64,000 nt of DNA from Ptychodera flava (lineage: Eukaryota > Hemichordata > Enteropneusta > Ptychoderidae), in the NCBI RefSeq assembly GCF_041260155.1, contig NC_091932.1:7189001-7253000 (forward strand). The letters are read 5' to 3'. Below the pieces are notes generated by a model. It worked only from the letters and a program-made list of their open reading frames with translations. It ran no database searches and was not told where the DNA came from. Positions within the stretch are counted from its first letter, which is position 1. Each line of letters opens with the position of its first letter. Positions 36,201 to 49,440 of the stretch are shown one piece after another. Both the position numbers and the translations under genes were made by a program.

Positions 36201-38376
36201 ATCCTACGTTGTGTGCTCGGAAACGTAACAGTATAGCGCTCAGATCATTCAACAAGTGCGGACCTGTCTCTAAACAATCGTTGAGGCTTGGTTGTTCTGA
36301 TGATTTCTGGCAGCTACAATCATACACAATACGGATAGGTGTAGTTTCAGAATCCTTCCTGACTGCATGGTGTGGCAAGTAATGGCCCTTTGACTGGTCT
36401 GCATTATCCATCTTGCTGATAAATCCCTTGGCTACTTGATCCATGATGATGTCATCATATTTATGTCTGAGTTCTGGTTCTAGTCTGCGTATCATTGATC
36501 GGGTTCTCAAATTGGCAATCTCGAAATTAGTGGGTAGTGGTGGATGGTCTTCACGCCATGGCAAACTTGCGATGTATTGACCTTCTGATGACCTTTCCAA
36601 ATGTGTTTCACGATATTTTTCAAACCAAACGTTGTTGGTGATATCCGTGTTGTAGTTCTCCTTGATGCCTAAAGTCTCTAAGTCCCAGTATTGCGACATT
36701 ATCTCTTGGTCTGCCTTACTGTCAGTCATGACATGCAGTATTGTTGTTGATGAGCTTGTACCCACAGTACTCTCTATGTTGGTTGGTCCTGAAAGCAGAT
36801 ATCCAAATTTGGACGACATGGCTGTTGGTCCAGGACCTCTACGGATATCATCTCCCACTACTGTCCAATAGTAGTCTGCCCCAATGAGAATGTCAATTTC
36901 TGCCGCTTCACTACCAAGACGTTGAGCAATGTTGAGTTCCTTTAAATGTGGAAGATCCAGCACCGATCTTGTTAAATGAGTTCTCATGGGAGTTGAAATT
37001 CTTGGTATTATGAGCACTTTAACTGATATGTTAGGTCCGGTGACCGTTTCAAGATGAACAGTTGTGTTGTTCATGGCACGAATACCATTCGAAGTTGAGC
37101 CAAAGGGCGCCAAGTTGATTTTCTCAGTCCCTTGCATCTGTAGTTTGAGTAGATTAGTGCAGTCATCGGTAATGAACGATCGCTGTGAACCTTCGTCGAG
37201 TAAGACATTGACCTTGATGCGATTATTTCCATTCACAGCAGTAGTGACAGCAGTCTTCAACAAGACTGGTCCACACGGATGTTTCTGGTCTCCAAGTGCA
37301 AGTTTACTGTGTACCGTAACAGTTTCACTTTCTGGTTTCTTTGTAATGTGATCTGCGCCATTACAGAGGGCAGTATGGTGTTTTCGGCTGCACTTCCTAC
37401 ATCTGAACTTGGATTTACAGGCTGCCGCTTTGTGTGTTCCAAAACAGTTGAAACATAACAAATCTCTTTTGACAATTTCCATTCGTTTGACAGGGTCAGT
37501 TACAACCGCGCAAACTGTAGGCGAGTGTGATGCTTTGCAGAATACACAGGGGCGACTCTTTAAGCTTATGGCCTTTTGCTGCGAAGGCGAACGATGATTG
37601 TTTTTTACGAGAAAGGCCGCCGTTGGCTGGGGGTCTGTGACGTCAGTTGTTTGTCCCGATGAGGTACCAGCTTCGGCTGCGTGAATTTCCTTCAAAATAG
37701 CAGTACGTAGATCCTGAAGACGCCACTCTTTATCACCATGCTCCCGTGTAATCAGTGTTCGAATTCTCCCTGGAATTTTGTCGATAATTACAGGCACTAG
37801 CAAATCTCCGTATGAGTCCTGTACTTTGCCGAGTGACTCTAAGCCCCGTATGTAGCTTTCTAAAGTGTCGTAAAACTGCCTCAGGTCTTCTACTTTATCC
37901 CTCGGTTGTCGAATTTCCCAGAGGGCACGCATATATGCACTGACCAACTTGTGTGTTTGCCCGAAACGTGCACGGAGTAAGTCCATGGCCTTCTCATAAT
38001 TGTCATTGGTCAAAGCTAAGCCTTCAATCACACGACTCGCTTCATCATCGAGTTGTCCCCTCAAATACTGAAATTCTGCACGTTTGAGAGAGACGAGTCT
38101 TGATTGACAGCCGAATCAAATGAATCGTGGAAAGTTTTCCATTGCAGCAAATCGCCAGCAAATCGAGGTAGGGAAAGTTTGGGCAAGTGAACAGTTCTTT
38201 TACTCACGTTGTCGGTATGAGGCGGACTGGTGTTTGCCTGAGTAGGCACTACGCTAACTTCGTTTTCTTGACGAGTAAAATATCGCCGTACCTTTTCGAT
38301 GCGTAGAATGAAGCCAGTGGTTACTTCATCCTGTTCGATGAGTTCATCATTGTACCCGTCGTCGGTGGTGTCCTGT
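33221..38376 (-). mobile_element. BEL/Pao gag-pol coding region
   Basis: Parts from right to left on the minus strand are: gag remainder with cysteine-rich zinc knuckles (about 37250-38376), aspartic protease (LLDEGSQRSFI, near 37180), reverse transcriptase (about 35750-36700, with YVDNIVSG), RNase H (about 35150-35500), integrase with an N-terminal zinc-binding part and DDE core (about 33700-34500), and the BEL-typical C-terminal domain (about 33350-33560). These make and integrate the element's DNA copy. The domain order and protein likeness identify BEL/Pao. About three breaks are present overall. Confidence 0.85.
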
Positions 38377-38382
38377 AATATA

Positions 38383-41300
38383 GTCCGTGGGCTGGAGGGC
38401 CCACCGTGCACCCCCCCCCCCCACATCCCTACTTCTTGGGTATTTTTTTGTTCTTTAGGACCTGCTGAACAAGAAAAAAGATGTTAACATTTGATATTTT
38501 GGGATGCACTACCTATCTGGGCGTTTTTGATTTGCATGTACCGCAAAAAATGGCGAAAAATGGGTAGGGGTAAGGGGTACTATATCCTCCCCTACATTGA
38601 GTAAACTAGCATGAAATAGCACAAACTATACATTTTTGGAAAGCTGAGATTCTGCTCTTTATGAGAAACACCAACTTTAGCAAAATTAATTTGTGTACAT
38701 AGAATAGGACGACTTTAAATGAATTTTTTTGACAATTTTGAAATTTTTTACCCAAAATACCATGTAACAATTGTGATTTACTTGTTATTAAGCAAAATTT
38801 TGACAGCTTTTTGTGTTTGAATTATTTATTCCCACATATTAAACAAGAAAAAAGTGTTAACATTAGATATTTAACTATACACTACTTCTCTTGAGTCAAT
38901 TTTGAATTGCGTGTATCTGTATGGGGTGTGCAAAAGCTAGGGGTAGGGGTACAACATTCTTTCCTTGATGAAGTAAACTGGCTTGAAATGCCATATACCT
39001 TATAGTTTTAGAAAGCTTAGATACTGGTCTTTCTAAAATGCATAAAGTTTTAGTGAAAAAATATGACGTCATAGAATTGGATAACTTTAAATCGATTTTT
39101 TCTGGTAATTCAGTATTTTTAACTGGAAGAAAATACGATAACTATTGTTTCCTCCTTATGAAGCAAATCAAACAGATTTATGGATGTCATTTACTAATTG
39201 CAATGTGTTGAAGAAATAAAATAAATGTCAAAACTGGGTATTTACCATGCATTATTGTCTCTAGTCACTAAAATGCAAGTTTTGCTACATTGGTATATCG
39301 TGAATGGGCATTTTATTGTTATGCAATGAACTAATGCACAGCCTTAAAAAGAAGACTCGAAAACGTGCACACATAGTCACATTGCCATTTTCTCCTTCAA
39401 GTAAATAGATTATTGACGACGACTGTCTATTGTTATAATTTAATTTTTAAATATTTTTCTATAAAATAATTTTGTTTAAGGCGTATTTGGAAAATTGTCT
39501 ATGCCTCCTTGTCTTACTTTATATACAGCAAGCATTACTAACAATCTGTTAGGCCGAGGCTAGAGGGGGCGTCTACGTGCACCTCCCCCCTCACCCCACA
39601 GGATAACAAACCTGTAATTTTCAGAAGCCTTGGGATCCCTAGAATAAGAAATGGGATTTTAACAGACAAAATATAGGGACTCAATAGCTGTTACGGTCAT
39701 GTTTTGAAGGGTACCACAAAATCACGATTTTGTGACCCACGTGGATTTTTGTCGAACCTGTCTTCTTGTACGTGATCTGCTGAGCTTTCTGTTTAACATG
39801 ACCTAGGTTATGGGGTATCATTAGAAAGATGATTTATTCTTCTTGAAAATGGTATATAGCAATATGCAATATCTTCTATAGTTTTTATGAAATAGGGCCA
39901 TAATTTACCCCATACCCCAAAGTTTTATGTCACAAATTACTGTCAAAACTAATCTAAATTCCACCAATTATTTACCTATACATAATACAAAAGGCAATAC
40001 TGTGTATTAACTTTGTGTTATTTGCTACAGGTACATGTTAGAAACTTGGAATAAACTTTTAACAGAAAAAATATTGGGATCCTGTAGCTGCAATAGTCAT
40101 ATTTTGAAGGGTACCGAAAAATCACAGTATTACTGACTCGCATTCGTTTTTGTTAAACCTGTCTTCTTGTAAGTCTTCTGCTGAGCTTATTTTGAACATA
40201 ACGAGCCAATGGGGTACCATTAGAAAGTTAATTTACTCTTCTTTAAAATGATATGTTGCAATATGCAATATCTTCTATAGTTTTCATGTTATAAGATCAA
40301 AACTTACCCCATACTCCAACGTTTTATGTCGCAAATTACCATCAAAACTAATCTCAAATTCTACCAATTATTTTCGTAGACACATTACAAAATGCAGTTC
40401 TTTGTATAAAATATATTTTATTTGGTACAGGGACATGTCAAAAATATGAGTTAGACTTTTAAGAGTCAAAATATTGGTATTGAATGACTGTTACTGGCAT
40501 GTTTTGAAGGGTACCGTAAAGTCAGAATATTACCGACTCGCACATGTTTTTGTTAAATGTGTCGTCTTGTAAGTTTTCTGCTGAGCTTACTTTTTACCAT
40601 AGTCTAGATTATGGGCTGCCATTGGAAAGACAATTTATTTGGCTTTAAAATGACATATTGTAATATGCAATATCTTCTATAGTTTTCATGAAATAGGACC
40701 AAACCTTACCCCATACCCCAAAGTTTTATGTTGTATATTACTGTCAAAACTAGCATTTAATTTCGATAAATTTTATAAAAAAGACAAATTTTGTATGAAA
40801 CCTATTTTATTTGTTACAGAGACATTTCCAACAATGAAAGATACCATTAACAGGATAATTATTGTGATTTAATAGCTGTTAGCATCATAGTTTGAAGGAT
40901 AGCAGGATATATGTTGCTGAAACCCGTGAAATTTTATTAAACAAGTTTCCATGAAATTTATCTGCCAACCTTTATTTTAACCGTAACGCAGATTATAGGG
41001 TATCATTACAAAGCTTTTATCACTCTTTATTTTAGCATATGATAAAGTGCATTATCATCTGAAGTTGTAATGAAATGGCAAAAAACTTACCCCAGCCCTT
41101 GGTTTTATTTGCAAACTACATCTGTTCGAAAACTTTGAAGTTTGCGAATTTGGGATATGGGGTAAGTCTGGTCCTATTTCATGAAAACTATTAAAGATAT
41201 TTCATATTACAATATGTCACTTTAAGGCAAAATGAATTTTCTTTCCAACGAGAGCCTATAAGATAGGTTAGAGTACAAAGTAAGCTCAGCAGATGACTTA

Positions 41301-44300
41301 CAAGATGACACATTTAACAAAAACACATACGAGGTGGGCAAGAATGAGACTTTACAGTACCCTTCAAAACATGACAGCAACAACCATTCATTCCCAATGT
41401 TTTGTCTGTTAAAAGTCTATCTAATATTTGTAACATGTCTCTGTAGCAAATAAAACAGATATCATACAAATCATTGCCTTTTGTAGTATGTCTAGGTAAA
41501 AGTTTGTAGAATTTGAGATTAGTAGTGATAGTAATTTGCAATATAAAAGGGGTGTTGGGTAAGTTTTGGTCTTATTTCCTGAATACTTAAGAAGATATTA
41601 TATATTACAATATGTCATATCAAAGAAGAAAAAATTACCTTTCTAACGATACCTCAATGGCCGGGTTATGTTGAAAAATAGGCTCAGCAGATGACTTATA
41701 ATAAGACAGCTTTAACCAAACGTATGCGAGTTGGCAATACTGTGAGTTTGTGGTAGCCTTCAAATATGACTGTTACAGCTACAGCATCACAATATTTTTT
41801 CTGTTAAAAGTTCGTTTCAAGTTTCTAACATGAACCTAAAGCAAATATACTAAATTTAATACAAATCATTGCCCTTTATATTATGTCCCGGTCAATTGTT
41901 GTCAGAATTTGAGATTAGTTTTGACGGTAATTTGGAATATAAAACTTTGGGGTATGGGGTAAGTTGTGGTCCTATTTCATGATAACTATAAAAGATATGC
42001 ATATTGCAATATATTATTTTAAAGAAGAGTAAATTACCTTTCTAATGATGCCCAACTTATTATATTATGTTAAAAAGTAAGCTCAGTAGAAGACTTACAA
42101 GAAGACAGGTTTAACAAAAATGTATGCGAGTTGGCAGTACTGTGATTTTGCAGTACCATTCAAAATATGACTGTTACAGCTAGAGCATCTGGATATTATT
42201 CTGTTAAAAGTTTATTTCAAGTTACTAACATTTACCTGTATCAAATAAAACAAATTTGATACAAAGCATTGCCCTTTGTATAATGTCTAGGTAAACAATT
42301 GGTAGAATTTAAGATTAGTTTTGACAGTAATTTGTGACATAAACTTTGGGGTATGGGGTAAGGTTTGGTCCTATTTCATAAAAACTATAGAAGATATTGC
42401 ATATTACAATATGTCATTTTAAAGCCAAATAAATTGTCTTTCCAATGGCAGCCCATAATCTAGACTATGGTAAAAAGTGAGCTCAGCAGAAAACTTACAA
42501 GACGACACATTTAACAAAAACATATGCGAGTCGGTAATACTCTGACTTCACGGTACCCTTCAAAACATGCCAGTAACAGTCATTCAATACCAATATTTTG
42601 TCTCTTAAAAGTCTAACTCATATTTTTTTACATGTCCCTGTACCAAATAAAATATATTTTATACAAAGAACTGCATATGGTAATGTGTCTACGAAAACAA
42701 TTGGTAGAATTTGAGATTAGTTTTGATGGTAATTTGCGACATAAAACGTTGGAGTATGGGGTAAGTTTTGATCTTATAACATGAAAACTATAGAAGATAT
42801 TGCATATTGCAACATATCATTTTAAAGAAGAGTAAATTAACTTTCTAATGGTACCCCATTGGTCTCGTTATGTTCAAAATAAGCTCAGCAGAAGACTTAC
42901 AGAAGACAGGTTTAACAAAAACGAATGCGAGTCAGTAATACTGTGATTTTTCGGTACCCTTCAAAATATGACTATTGCAGCTACAGGATCCCAATATTTT
43001 TTCTGTTAAAAGTTTATTCCAAGTTTCTAACATGTACCTGTATCAAATAAAACAAATTTGATACACAGTATTGCCTTTGTATTATGTATAGGTAAATAAT
43101 TGGTGGAATTTAGATTAGTTTTGACAGTAATTTGTGACATAAAACTTTGGGGTATGGGGTAAATTATGGCCCTATTTCATGAAAACTATAGAAGATATTG
43201 CATATTGCTATATACCATTTTCAAGAAGAATAAATCATCTTTCTAATGATACCCCATAACCTAGGTCATGTTAAACAGAAAGCTCAGCAGATCACGTACA
43301 AGAAGACAGGTTCGACAAAAATCCACGTGGGTCACAAAATCGTGATTTTGTGGTACCCTTCAAAACATGACCGTAACAGCTATTGAGTCCCTATATTTTG
43401 TCTGTTAAAATCCCATTTCTTATTCTAGGGATCCCAAGGCTTCTGAAAATTACAGGTTTGTTATCCTGTGGGGTGAGGGGGGAGGTGCACGTAGACGCCC
43501 CCTCTAGCCTCGGCCTAACAGATTGTTAGTAATGCTTGCTGTATATAAAGTAAGACAAGGAGGCATAGACAATTTTCCAAATATGCCTTAAACAAAATTA
43601 TTTTATAGAAAAATATTTAAAAATTAATTATAACAATAGACAGTCGTCAATAATCTATTTACTTGAAGGAGAAAATGGCAATGTGACTATGTGTGCACGT
43701 TTTCGAGTCTTCTTTTTAAGGCTGTGCATTAGTTCATTGCATAACAATAAAATGCCCATTCACGATATACCAATGTAGCAAAACTTGCTATTTTAGTGAC
43801 TAGAGACAATAATGCATGGTTAATACCCAATTTTGACATTTATTTTCTTCTTCAGCACATTGCAATTAGTAAATAACATCCATAAATGTGTTTGATTTGC
43901 TTCATAAGGAGGAAACAATAGTTATCGTATTTTCTTCCAGTTAAAAATACTGAATTACCAGAAAAAATCGATTTAAAGTTATCCAATTCTATGACGTCAT
44001 ATTTTTTCACTAAAACTTTATGCATTTTAGAAAGACCAGTATCTAAGCTTTCTAAAACTATAAGGTATATGGCATTTCAAGCCAGTTTACTTCATCAAGG
44101 AAAGAATGTTGTACCCCTACCCCTAGCTTTTGCACACCCCATACAGATACACGCAATTCAAAATTGACTCAAGAGAAGTAGTGTATAGTTAAATATCTAA
44201 TGTTAACACTTTTTTTCTTGTTTAATATGTGGGAATAAATAATTCAAACACAAAAAGCTGTCAAAATTTTGCTTAATAACAAGTAAATCACAATTGTTAC

Positions 44301-44680
44301 ATGGTATTTTGGGTAAAAAATTTCAAAATTGTCAAAAAAATTCATTTTAAAGTCGTCCTATTCTATGTACACAAATTAATTTTGCTAAAGTTGGTGTTTC
44401 TCATAAAGAGCAGAATCTCAGCTTTCCAAAAATGTATAGTTTGTGCTATTTCATGCTAGTTTACTCAATGTAGGGGAGGATATAGTACCCCTTACCCCTA
44501 CCCATTTTTCGCCATTTTTGCGGTACATGCAAATCAAAAACCAGCCCAGATAGGTAGTGCATCCCAAAATATCCAATGTTAACATCTTTTTTCTTGTTCA
44601 GCAGGTCCTAAAGAACAAAAAATACCCAAGAAGTAGGGATGTGGGGGGGGGGTGCACGGTGGCCCCTCCAGCCCACGGAC
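38383..44680. mobile_element. Foldback element, 6.3 kb, in BEL gag
   Basis: The termini are GTCCGTGGGCTGGAGGG at the left and its complement at the right. TAATATA (7 bases) flanks both sides (38376-38382, 44681-44687). The direct repeat can be stretched to TAATATAGTC because the terminus also begins GTC, so the true duplication is 7 to 10 bases. The arms 38383-40705 and 42358-44680 are near-identical inverted copies, with few differences per hundred bases by eye. The ~1.65-kb centre is diverged. The interior is built of ~400-bp subunits. No transposase frame was seen, so it is non-autonomous. The long inverted arms and likely 9-bp duplication allow a Mutator-like or classical foldback origin. 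Confidence 0.85.
39640..43420. repeat. ~400-bp subunits in the foldback element
   Basis: Recognisable units carry CTTACCCCATACCCCAAAGT, TCTTGTAAGTCTTCTGCTGA and TTGAAGGGTACC. Four lie in one orientation (near 39660, 40060, 40460, 40850) and six in the opposite one (near 41385, 41775, 42178, 42575, 42980, 43378). The outer three on each side pair as part of the inverted arms. The innermost units on both sides have diverged, and the centre keeps extra units in the right-hand orientation. Confidence 0.85.
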
Positions 44681-44687
44681 TAATATA

Positions 44688-44952
44688 GTCTCGTCTAGCA
44701 GCCGTATGGTCTTGATTTTCTCTTCCATGGTTTTGATAAGCCCACTCAGAGTATCAAGGCGTTCTGTGTTCACCGGTTGCTCCATAAGCTCCTCGGCTTG
44801 TTGAAGGAGGCGTTCCATCCTTGTCCGGTGTCCCGCTCTTGACCGTTTCGGTCGCGGTTGGGCGCCATTGTTCGGGCCACTTGCTTCGGGTGTCTCTGCT
44901 GAGTTTTCTGTCATGGTCTCGGTTTCCGGATGTATCCTGGTCTCGGCACCAA
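44688..44952 (-). mobile_element. BEL/Pao leader and start of gag
   Basis: Between the foldback element and the right LTR, the minus strand holds the primer-binding-site region and then the gag start, with a charged, arginine-rich stretch and a likely coiled-coil segment. Gag continues on the far side of the foldback element. Confidence 0.75.
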
Positions 44953-45200
44953 TGTGGGGGAGGTGTGTGTACACCTTATAGTTCTCTCGCTTTCCCCAAG
45001 AAGCGGGTTCACAGGGAAACTTAGACACGCAGAGACAGACTTTTCATACACTCAAAGTCGTGTGTTTTATTCGTATAACTAACGTACATGCGCCGCCTAA
45101 TCATGTGACAGCAAACTGGCGGGAAACTCAGTTACCATGGAAACGCACACCAAATGGTTACAGTGTTGCAATTTCTCTATAATGGGTTTGCTTTCCGACA
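44953..45200 (-). repeat. BEL/Pao 5' LTR
   Basis: It is 248 bp with TG...CA ends and identical by eye to the other LTR. It is followed outside by the 5-base duplication CATAA (45201-45205). On the minus strand it would carry the promoter of the element. Confidence 0.9.
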
Positions 45201-45458
45201 CATAATATTGTGAAGGAGACCAATTACATGTGTGGATTGAGCTTCATTAACAACTTCTGATAATATGAGTGTTTGATTAGACAACCCACTGACCCACCTG
45301 CACATATACATAAAGGATTGACAGGTCATTTTCCGAACTCCTGAAAAATTTCATGATCTTGCATGGCTACAAAGCTTTGCGATGGGATAAACACTTATGT
45401 CAAATTTCAAATTGCTATGGTCTATAACCAAGTCTCACAAGACTGATGCACGAGATGA

Positions 45459-45563
45459 ACAAATCATCGTTGATGACACAGTACCAACTTGTTTAATTTG
45501 TACTTTTATTACTAGTCCTTGGAGAGGATATAGTCATGTTCCTTAATTGGGTCTGTGACAATC
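45459..45563 (-). mobile_element. Solo 3' end of the Helitron-like family
   Basis: In reverse, it starts AACAAATCATCGTTGATGAC, then a decayed CAACTTGTTTAAT in place of CCACTTGTTAATG. The subterminal TCCT(T/C)(G/A)GAGAGGATA and GGGTCTGTGAC follow, matching 61096-61200 of copy C. No array or 5' head follows, so it is a truncated remnant. Confidence 0.7.
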
Positions 45564-47110
45564 ACCTATTTATCCCCCAGCTGCCGAAATGGCAGTCTTG
45601 CCTGGAGGACTGTCTCAGGGCAAAATAGGACAGGACAAGCCCACACGGTGACCTCTTGACCCCCGCCACAGGTGGCGCTGTATGAACGTTTGCAGGAGAT
45701 AAAATTCCTTACTTTTGTAACTTCTTATAGTCCGTAAGTGAATGATAATAGTGGCACAAATTTATCGTTGGTCATTCAAGATATCGATAAACTTTGTATT
45801 TGCATCTTAATGACGGGCTTCTATCATTAATGTTTTTAGCATCTTTTTTTCAGAATATGGAAACCAAAGCCAGCATCCAGAAATCATCCCCTTTTTGTTT
45901 TTGTATAATTTTCAGGAGGGGTTAGCTTGTTGTTGTTTTTCAACCGATCATTATTTGTTGTTGAATGCCTATCAAAAGACAAACGGCGGATCCAGAGAAT
46001 TGATTGGTAGAGGCATTTTGCTGACTATCGACCTGTCTTAGAAGAGGTACGTTTTGCTCATTTCCTCAAATTTGAAGTATGTAAGTATGTAGAGTGATCA
46101 CATTCAAGAGAAAATGTCGGAAAAAGACGTCGGTTCACTGCGTTGTATAACCAGGGTCCGATCAGAACGTCTGAAAACGAAATTCCTGCCATACGAGAGC
46201 ACCTTATATGATTGTGTAGAATTAATCCTTCCGAGATTTACGTTTGAAGTTAGCGTGTTACTCTTATCTGGCAATGACAAGTCTTTTCTTGCCAAAGGCG
46301 AGTCTCTTTGAACCGCACCCAGAAAGAGCAAAGGCATTTCTCCATCATTTGCCTTCTACAAGTAAAGATGTTTCTGTTGACGTCACGGTTACTTATGCAG
46401 TTTTGCAATAAAGCAACAGATCCCACCATCACCAGCCCTGTATCAGGCGAGCAATTTCTTATTGAATCCATCGTTGGCCTAATAAGTTGCAGATACGTGT
46501 TTGTGTTGCGCAGCTCACATGAGATCGGTGTCTGGAATGTACACGTGAATGTTAGTAAATGAATAGAGTATACAATAACACAACTAAAGTACGTTCAGAA
46601 GCGTTATTTGAATTCGTATATCGATCCATCGGACAGATTTCGCAGATTACCACAAATTTAGGGGCCATCGATGATGAAATCTACGCACAACTTACTTTTT
46701 TTTTTGGGGGGGGGGGGGGAGTTAATTTCGTTTCCTGAATGTCAAAAGGGATGTTGCATAGTTTTCAATATCCAGGCCATGTGATAACATTGAGAGAAAT
46801 GCAGAACCGCTTGGTCGAACAGTGATTAAAATGAATCCTAAAGAAAATAATTACTAGAAAGCAATAAATGTCTTTTGATTACAATTAATAATGTATGTTA
46901 TCTTATAATGTTCAAATCGTGTCAATTCTAATCAACTGAATTCTAAAATTTTCGCTAGAGACTTACGGAAGGATAACCCTTATGCAGTGATAACCCAGGT
47001 GTCCTAAAATTTACCCGAGAGACTGATTGTTACAATGTGCAATTTCAAGTGTAAATTGAGATGAAAGAAATATAAAAACCTGACCGCTTTTAATGAAAGT
47101 CAAGTGCATT
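45564..47110. other. Unassigned; weak coding-like stretch
   Basis: No feature is firmly supported. On the + strand about 46260-46405 a frame reads SLFLPKASLFEPHPERAKAF, then LHHLPSTSKDVSVDVTVTYA before a stop. It looks protein-like but has no recognised family. A poly-T/poly-G run lies at about 46697-46720. Confidence 0.35.
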
Positions 47111-47114
47111 TTAA

Positions 47115-47830
47115 CATATTTATTTATTTACACTTTTTATGAGCGACCGATTTACTCTAATGAGTAATATTCATCGGGGCTCACGCCAATAAATACAGCA
47201 AACATAAGTTGATAAGTTGATAGGATACAAGAAAAAACAAAACAAAAAAGCAAAACAATTCTTTTACAACGAAATGCGACTCATAATAAAGTATTTCAAT
47301 AACCTTTTAACTGATTTTCATTACATGCGAGTTCTACGTCAACTGGTAGGCAATTCCACGCTTCTGTCGCTCTATAATGGAATGTTCAGTCTTTTGCCAG
47401 CATTTGAAAAACAACGTGGACCGTAGAAATTTAACTGTGAAGCTGACCGTGTAGAATACAAATTTACGTGACTTTGAGGAATAAATACATTACAGAGATA
47501 ATGTGGAGCAGTATTTGATATACATTTGCACACTGTGAGGGCGAGGAAGTAAACAATACGCTGCCTTACTGACATCACATCAAACGTAGAAAAGAGGTCA
47601 GCAGATGGATAATCATAGGGTAAATTAAACAAGACACGCAATGCTCTCTTTTGCAAAATGAAAACCTTATCCAAATTATATTCTGTAGTGTTACCCAAAA
47701 CAATGATACAGTAATCAATCGAACTTTGGATTAAACCATAATAGAACACGATTCGATTATTAAGTGGGATATATGGGCGAAGTCTGCGATCAAATGTTCA
47801 GCTTCTTGATAAATCAGTCCTCTTGTTAAT
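47115..47830 (-). mobile_element. LINE 3' fragment, RT C-terminus
   Basis: The minus strand encodes RRLRPYIPLNNRIVFYYGLI, then QSSIDYCIIVLGNTTEYNLD and ...LQKRALRVLFNLPYD. This is the conserved post-thumb part of LINE RT (xxLIxSxxDYCxxVxGN; KRALRxxF). An A-rich AAATAAATAAAT end at about 47118-47130 marks the 3' tail. It is strongly 5'-truncated and the frame decays towards the 3' end. Confidence 0.75.
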
Positions 47831-49332
47831 ATTTCAATAAATACTCTCTCTGTCTAGTGTACTTTATGTCTCCATTCGAACATATATTGTGCGCAAGTAT
47901 ATGACCATGAGCACCTAATAGGCATATTTGCGTCCTACCACGCTAAAACACAAAGACATCATTTGAGCAAATAGTTCATAATACTAGACGTTTTTGGAGA
48001 CTTTAGATATTCCAACAAGTGTCATAATACGCAGATTTTAAATGATATTTACCGAAGCGCTCATTGATATGTCTAGTAGAATAATGCCAGAAATTCATCT
48101 TTTGATATAATTAGGATCTGGTAAGAATGGGTATTTATCCCTCCATGATTTTTTAAAAGAATAAAGGGTTCAACATGAACGCAGTCTTTGTTCTGACGCG
48201 GAATTTTCACACGGAAACTACACTCTGAAAAGTGAAGATGGTGTCATTGTAAGCATTATCTAAATATTAGCGTTTCTCAAAATGATATCTGCAAAGTATG
48301 ACAAGTGACTTCGTCACTCAGTCGGTCTTCCAACACTTGTCTTGTAAGGAGCAACCAAAAAATGTCATCGGAATTTACTACCATACATGTACTTGATATT
48401 ACAGAGTTACTCTGTAATGTCGAGTCTCCGACCGTTAAGAAGGACGTGTGAAAGCACAACGAGGCCATATTGATAATTTGGACGTTCCTTTGCTTCAAGT
48501 CCGTATTTCATTAATGTTCTACTACGTTCACATTATAAAATCATAACGTATTAATTGTGAAAAATGCCAACTTTATAAGAATCCACAAAGCCTAGGACTG
48601 ACAACTTTTGTTGGTTTGAGTCACTGCACTCTCTGTAAGTGAATACACTAACAAACTCTAGGTGTTGACTTTTATCATACGTAGACGTTCAATCGGCGAT
48701 GCGTCCTAATATTCATCGAAACCAATCGAGTACAGAATATTAAATTTGTTCGATTTTGTCGATTTTGCCTGGGTGTGTAATTGTGCGTTGTACGTCTAAC
48801 TGCACTTCTAACACTGCTAGAAATACTGACGCTTCCTTGTCTTGTGGAACATTTTAAAACAGTTTTCTAGGATAGGTGTCACTCCATTGTTAAAAAATAA
48901 CGGCTTTAATACGTTGTCAGTAGAGTTTTAAATAGTTTCTAATTCGGGAATCGAATGGAAAACGAGGGAAGCCATGTCAGATATGTAAACTAAGTGTCCA
49001 CGGTCGCACGTTTGGAAGGTCCCTTGCGGGCGTACCTGTATATCTATGTTTATTTCATTACATAGAACTGACTTTGAACTGACTGACTTTGAACTGATCT
49101 TGGCTCGTCCACTTTTAATACTGACGTCGACGGACGCTTTGGAGATGTGCAACTATTGCTTCCTTTAAATTAAACCAATGGCAATGACAACAAGATTACG
49201 CGGAAACAAAAAAATGTAGAAATACTTTCCAATCGGCAAGTTAAGGTGAAACACAACTTTCAAAACCGATTGTCACAGTAGCCTGTCGAATAAGACATTA
49301 TACAAATTTCATGGTCAAGTCTACCTCCGCGA

Positions 49333-49440
<108 letters not shown>

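Larger units (their letters stand above)
32690..45200 (-). mobile_element. BEL/Pao LTR retrotransposon with foldback insertion
   Basis: It is a complete-looking element on the minus strand. The LTRs (32690-32937, 44953-45200), each 248 bp, start TGTGGGGG and end CCGACA on the plus strand and look identical by eye. Both flanks carry the 5-base duplication CATAA. A primer-binding-site candidate (TTGGTGCCGAGACCAGG on the minus strand) abuts the right LTR. The coding order gag, protease, RT, RNase H, integrase and the C-terminal domain following the integrase is that of BEL/Pao. A 6.3-kb foldback element sits in gag. Apart from that insertion the coding part has about three breaks. Identical LTRs imply a recent insertion. 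Confidence 0.9.

Noticed and set aside
41314-41541. 75-codon frame in the centre of the foldback element
   Set aside because: It lies within the ~400-bp subunit sequence, is not conserved as open in the other subunits and has no transposase likeness.
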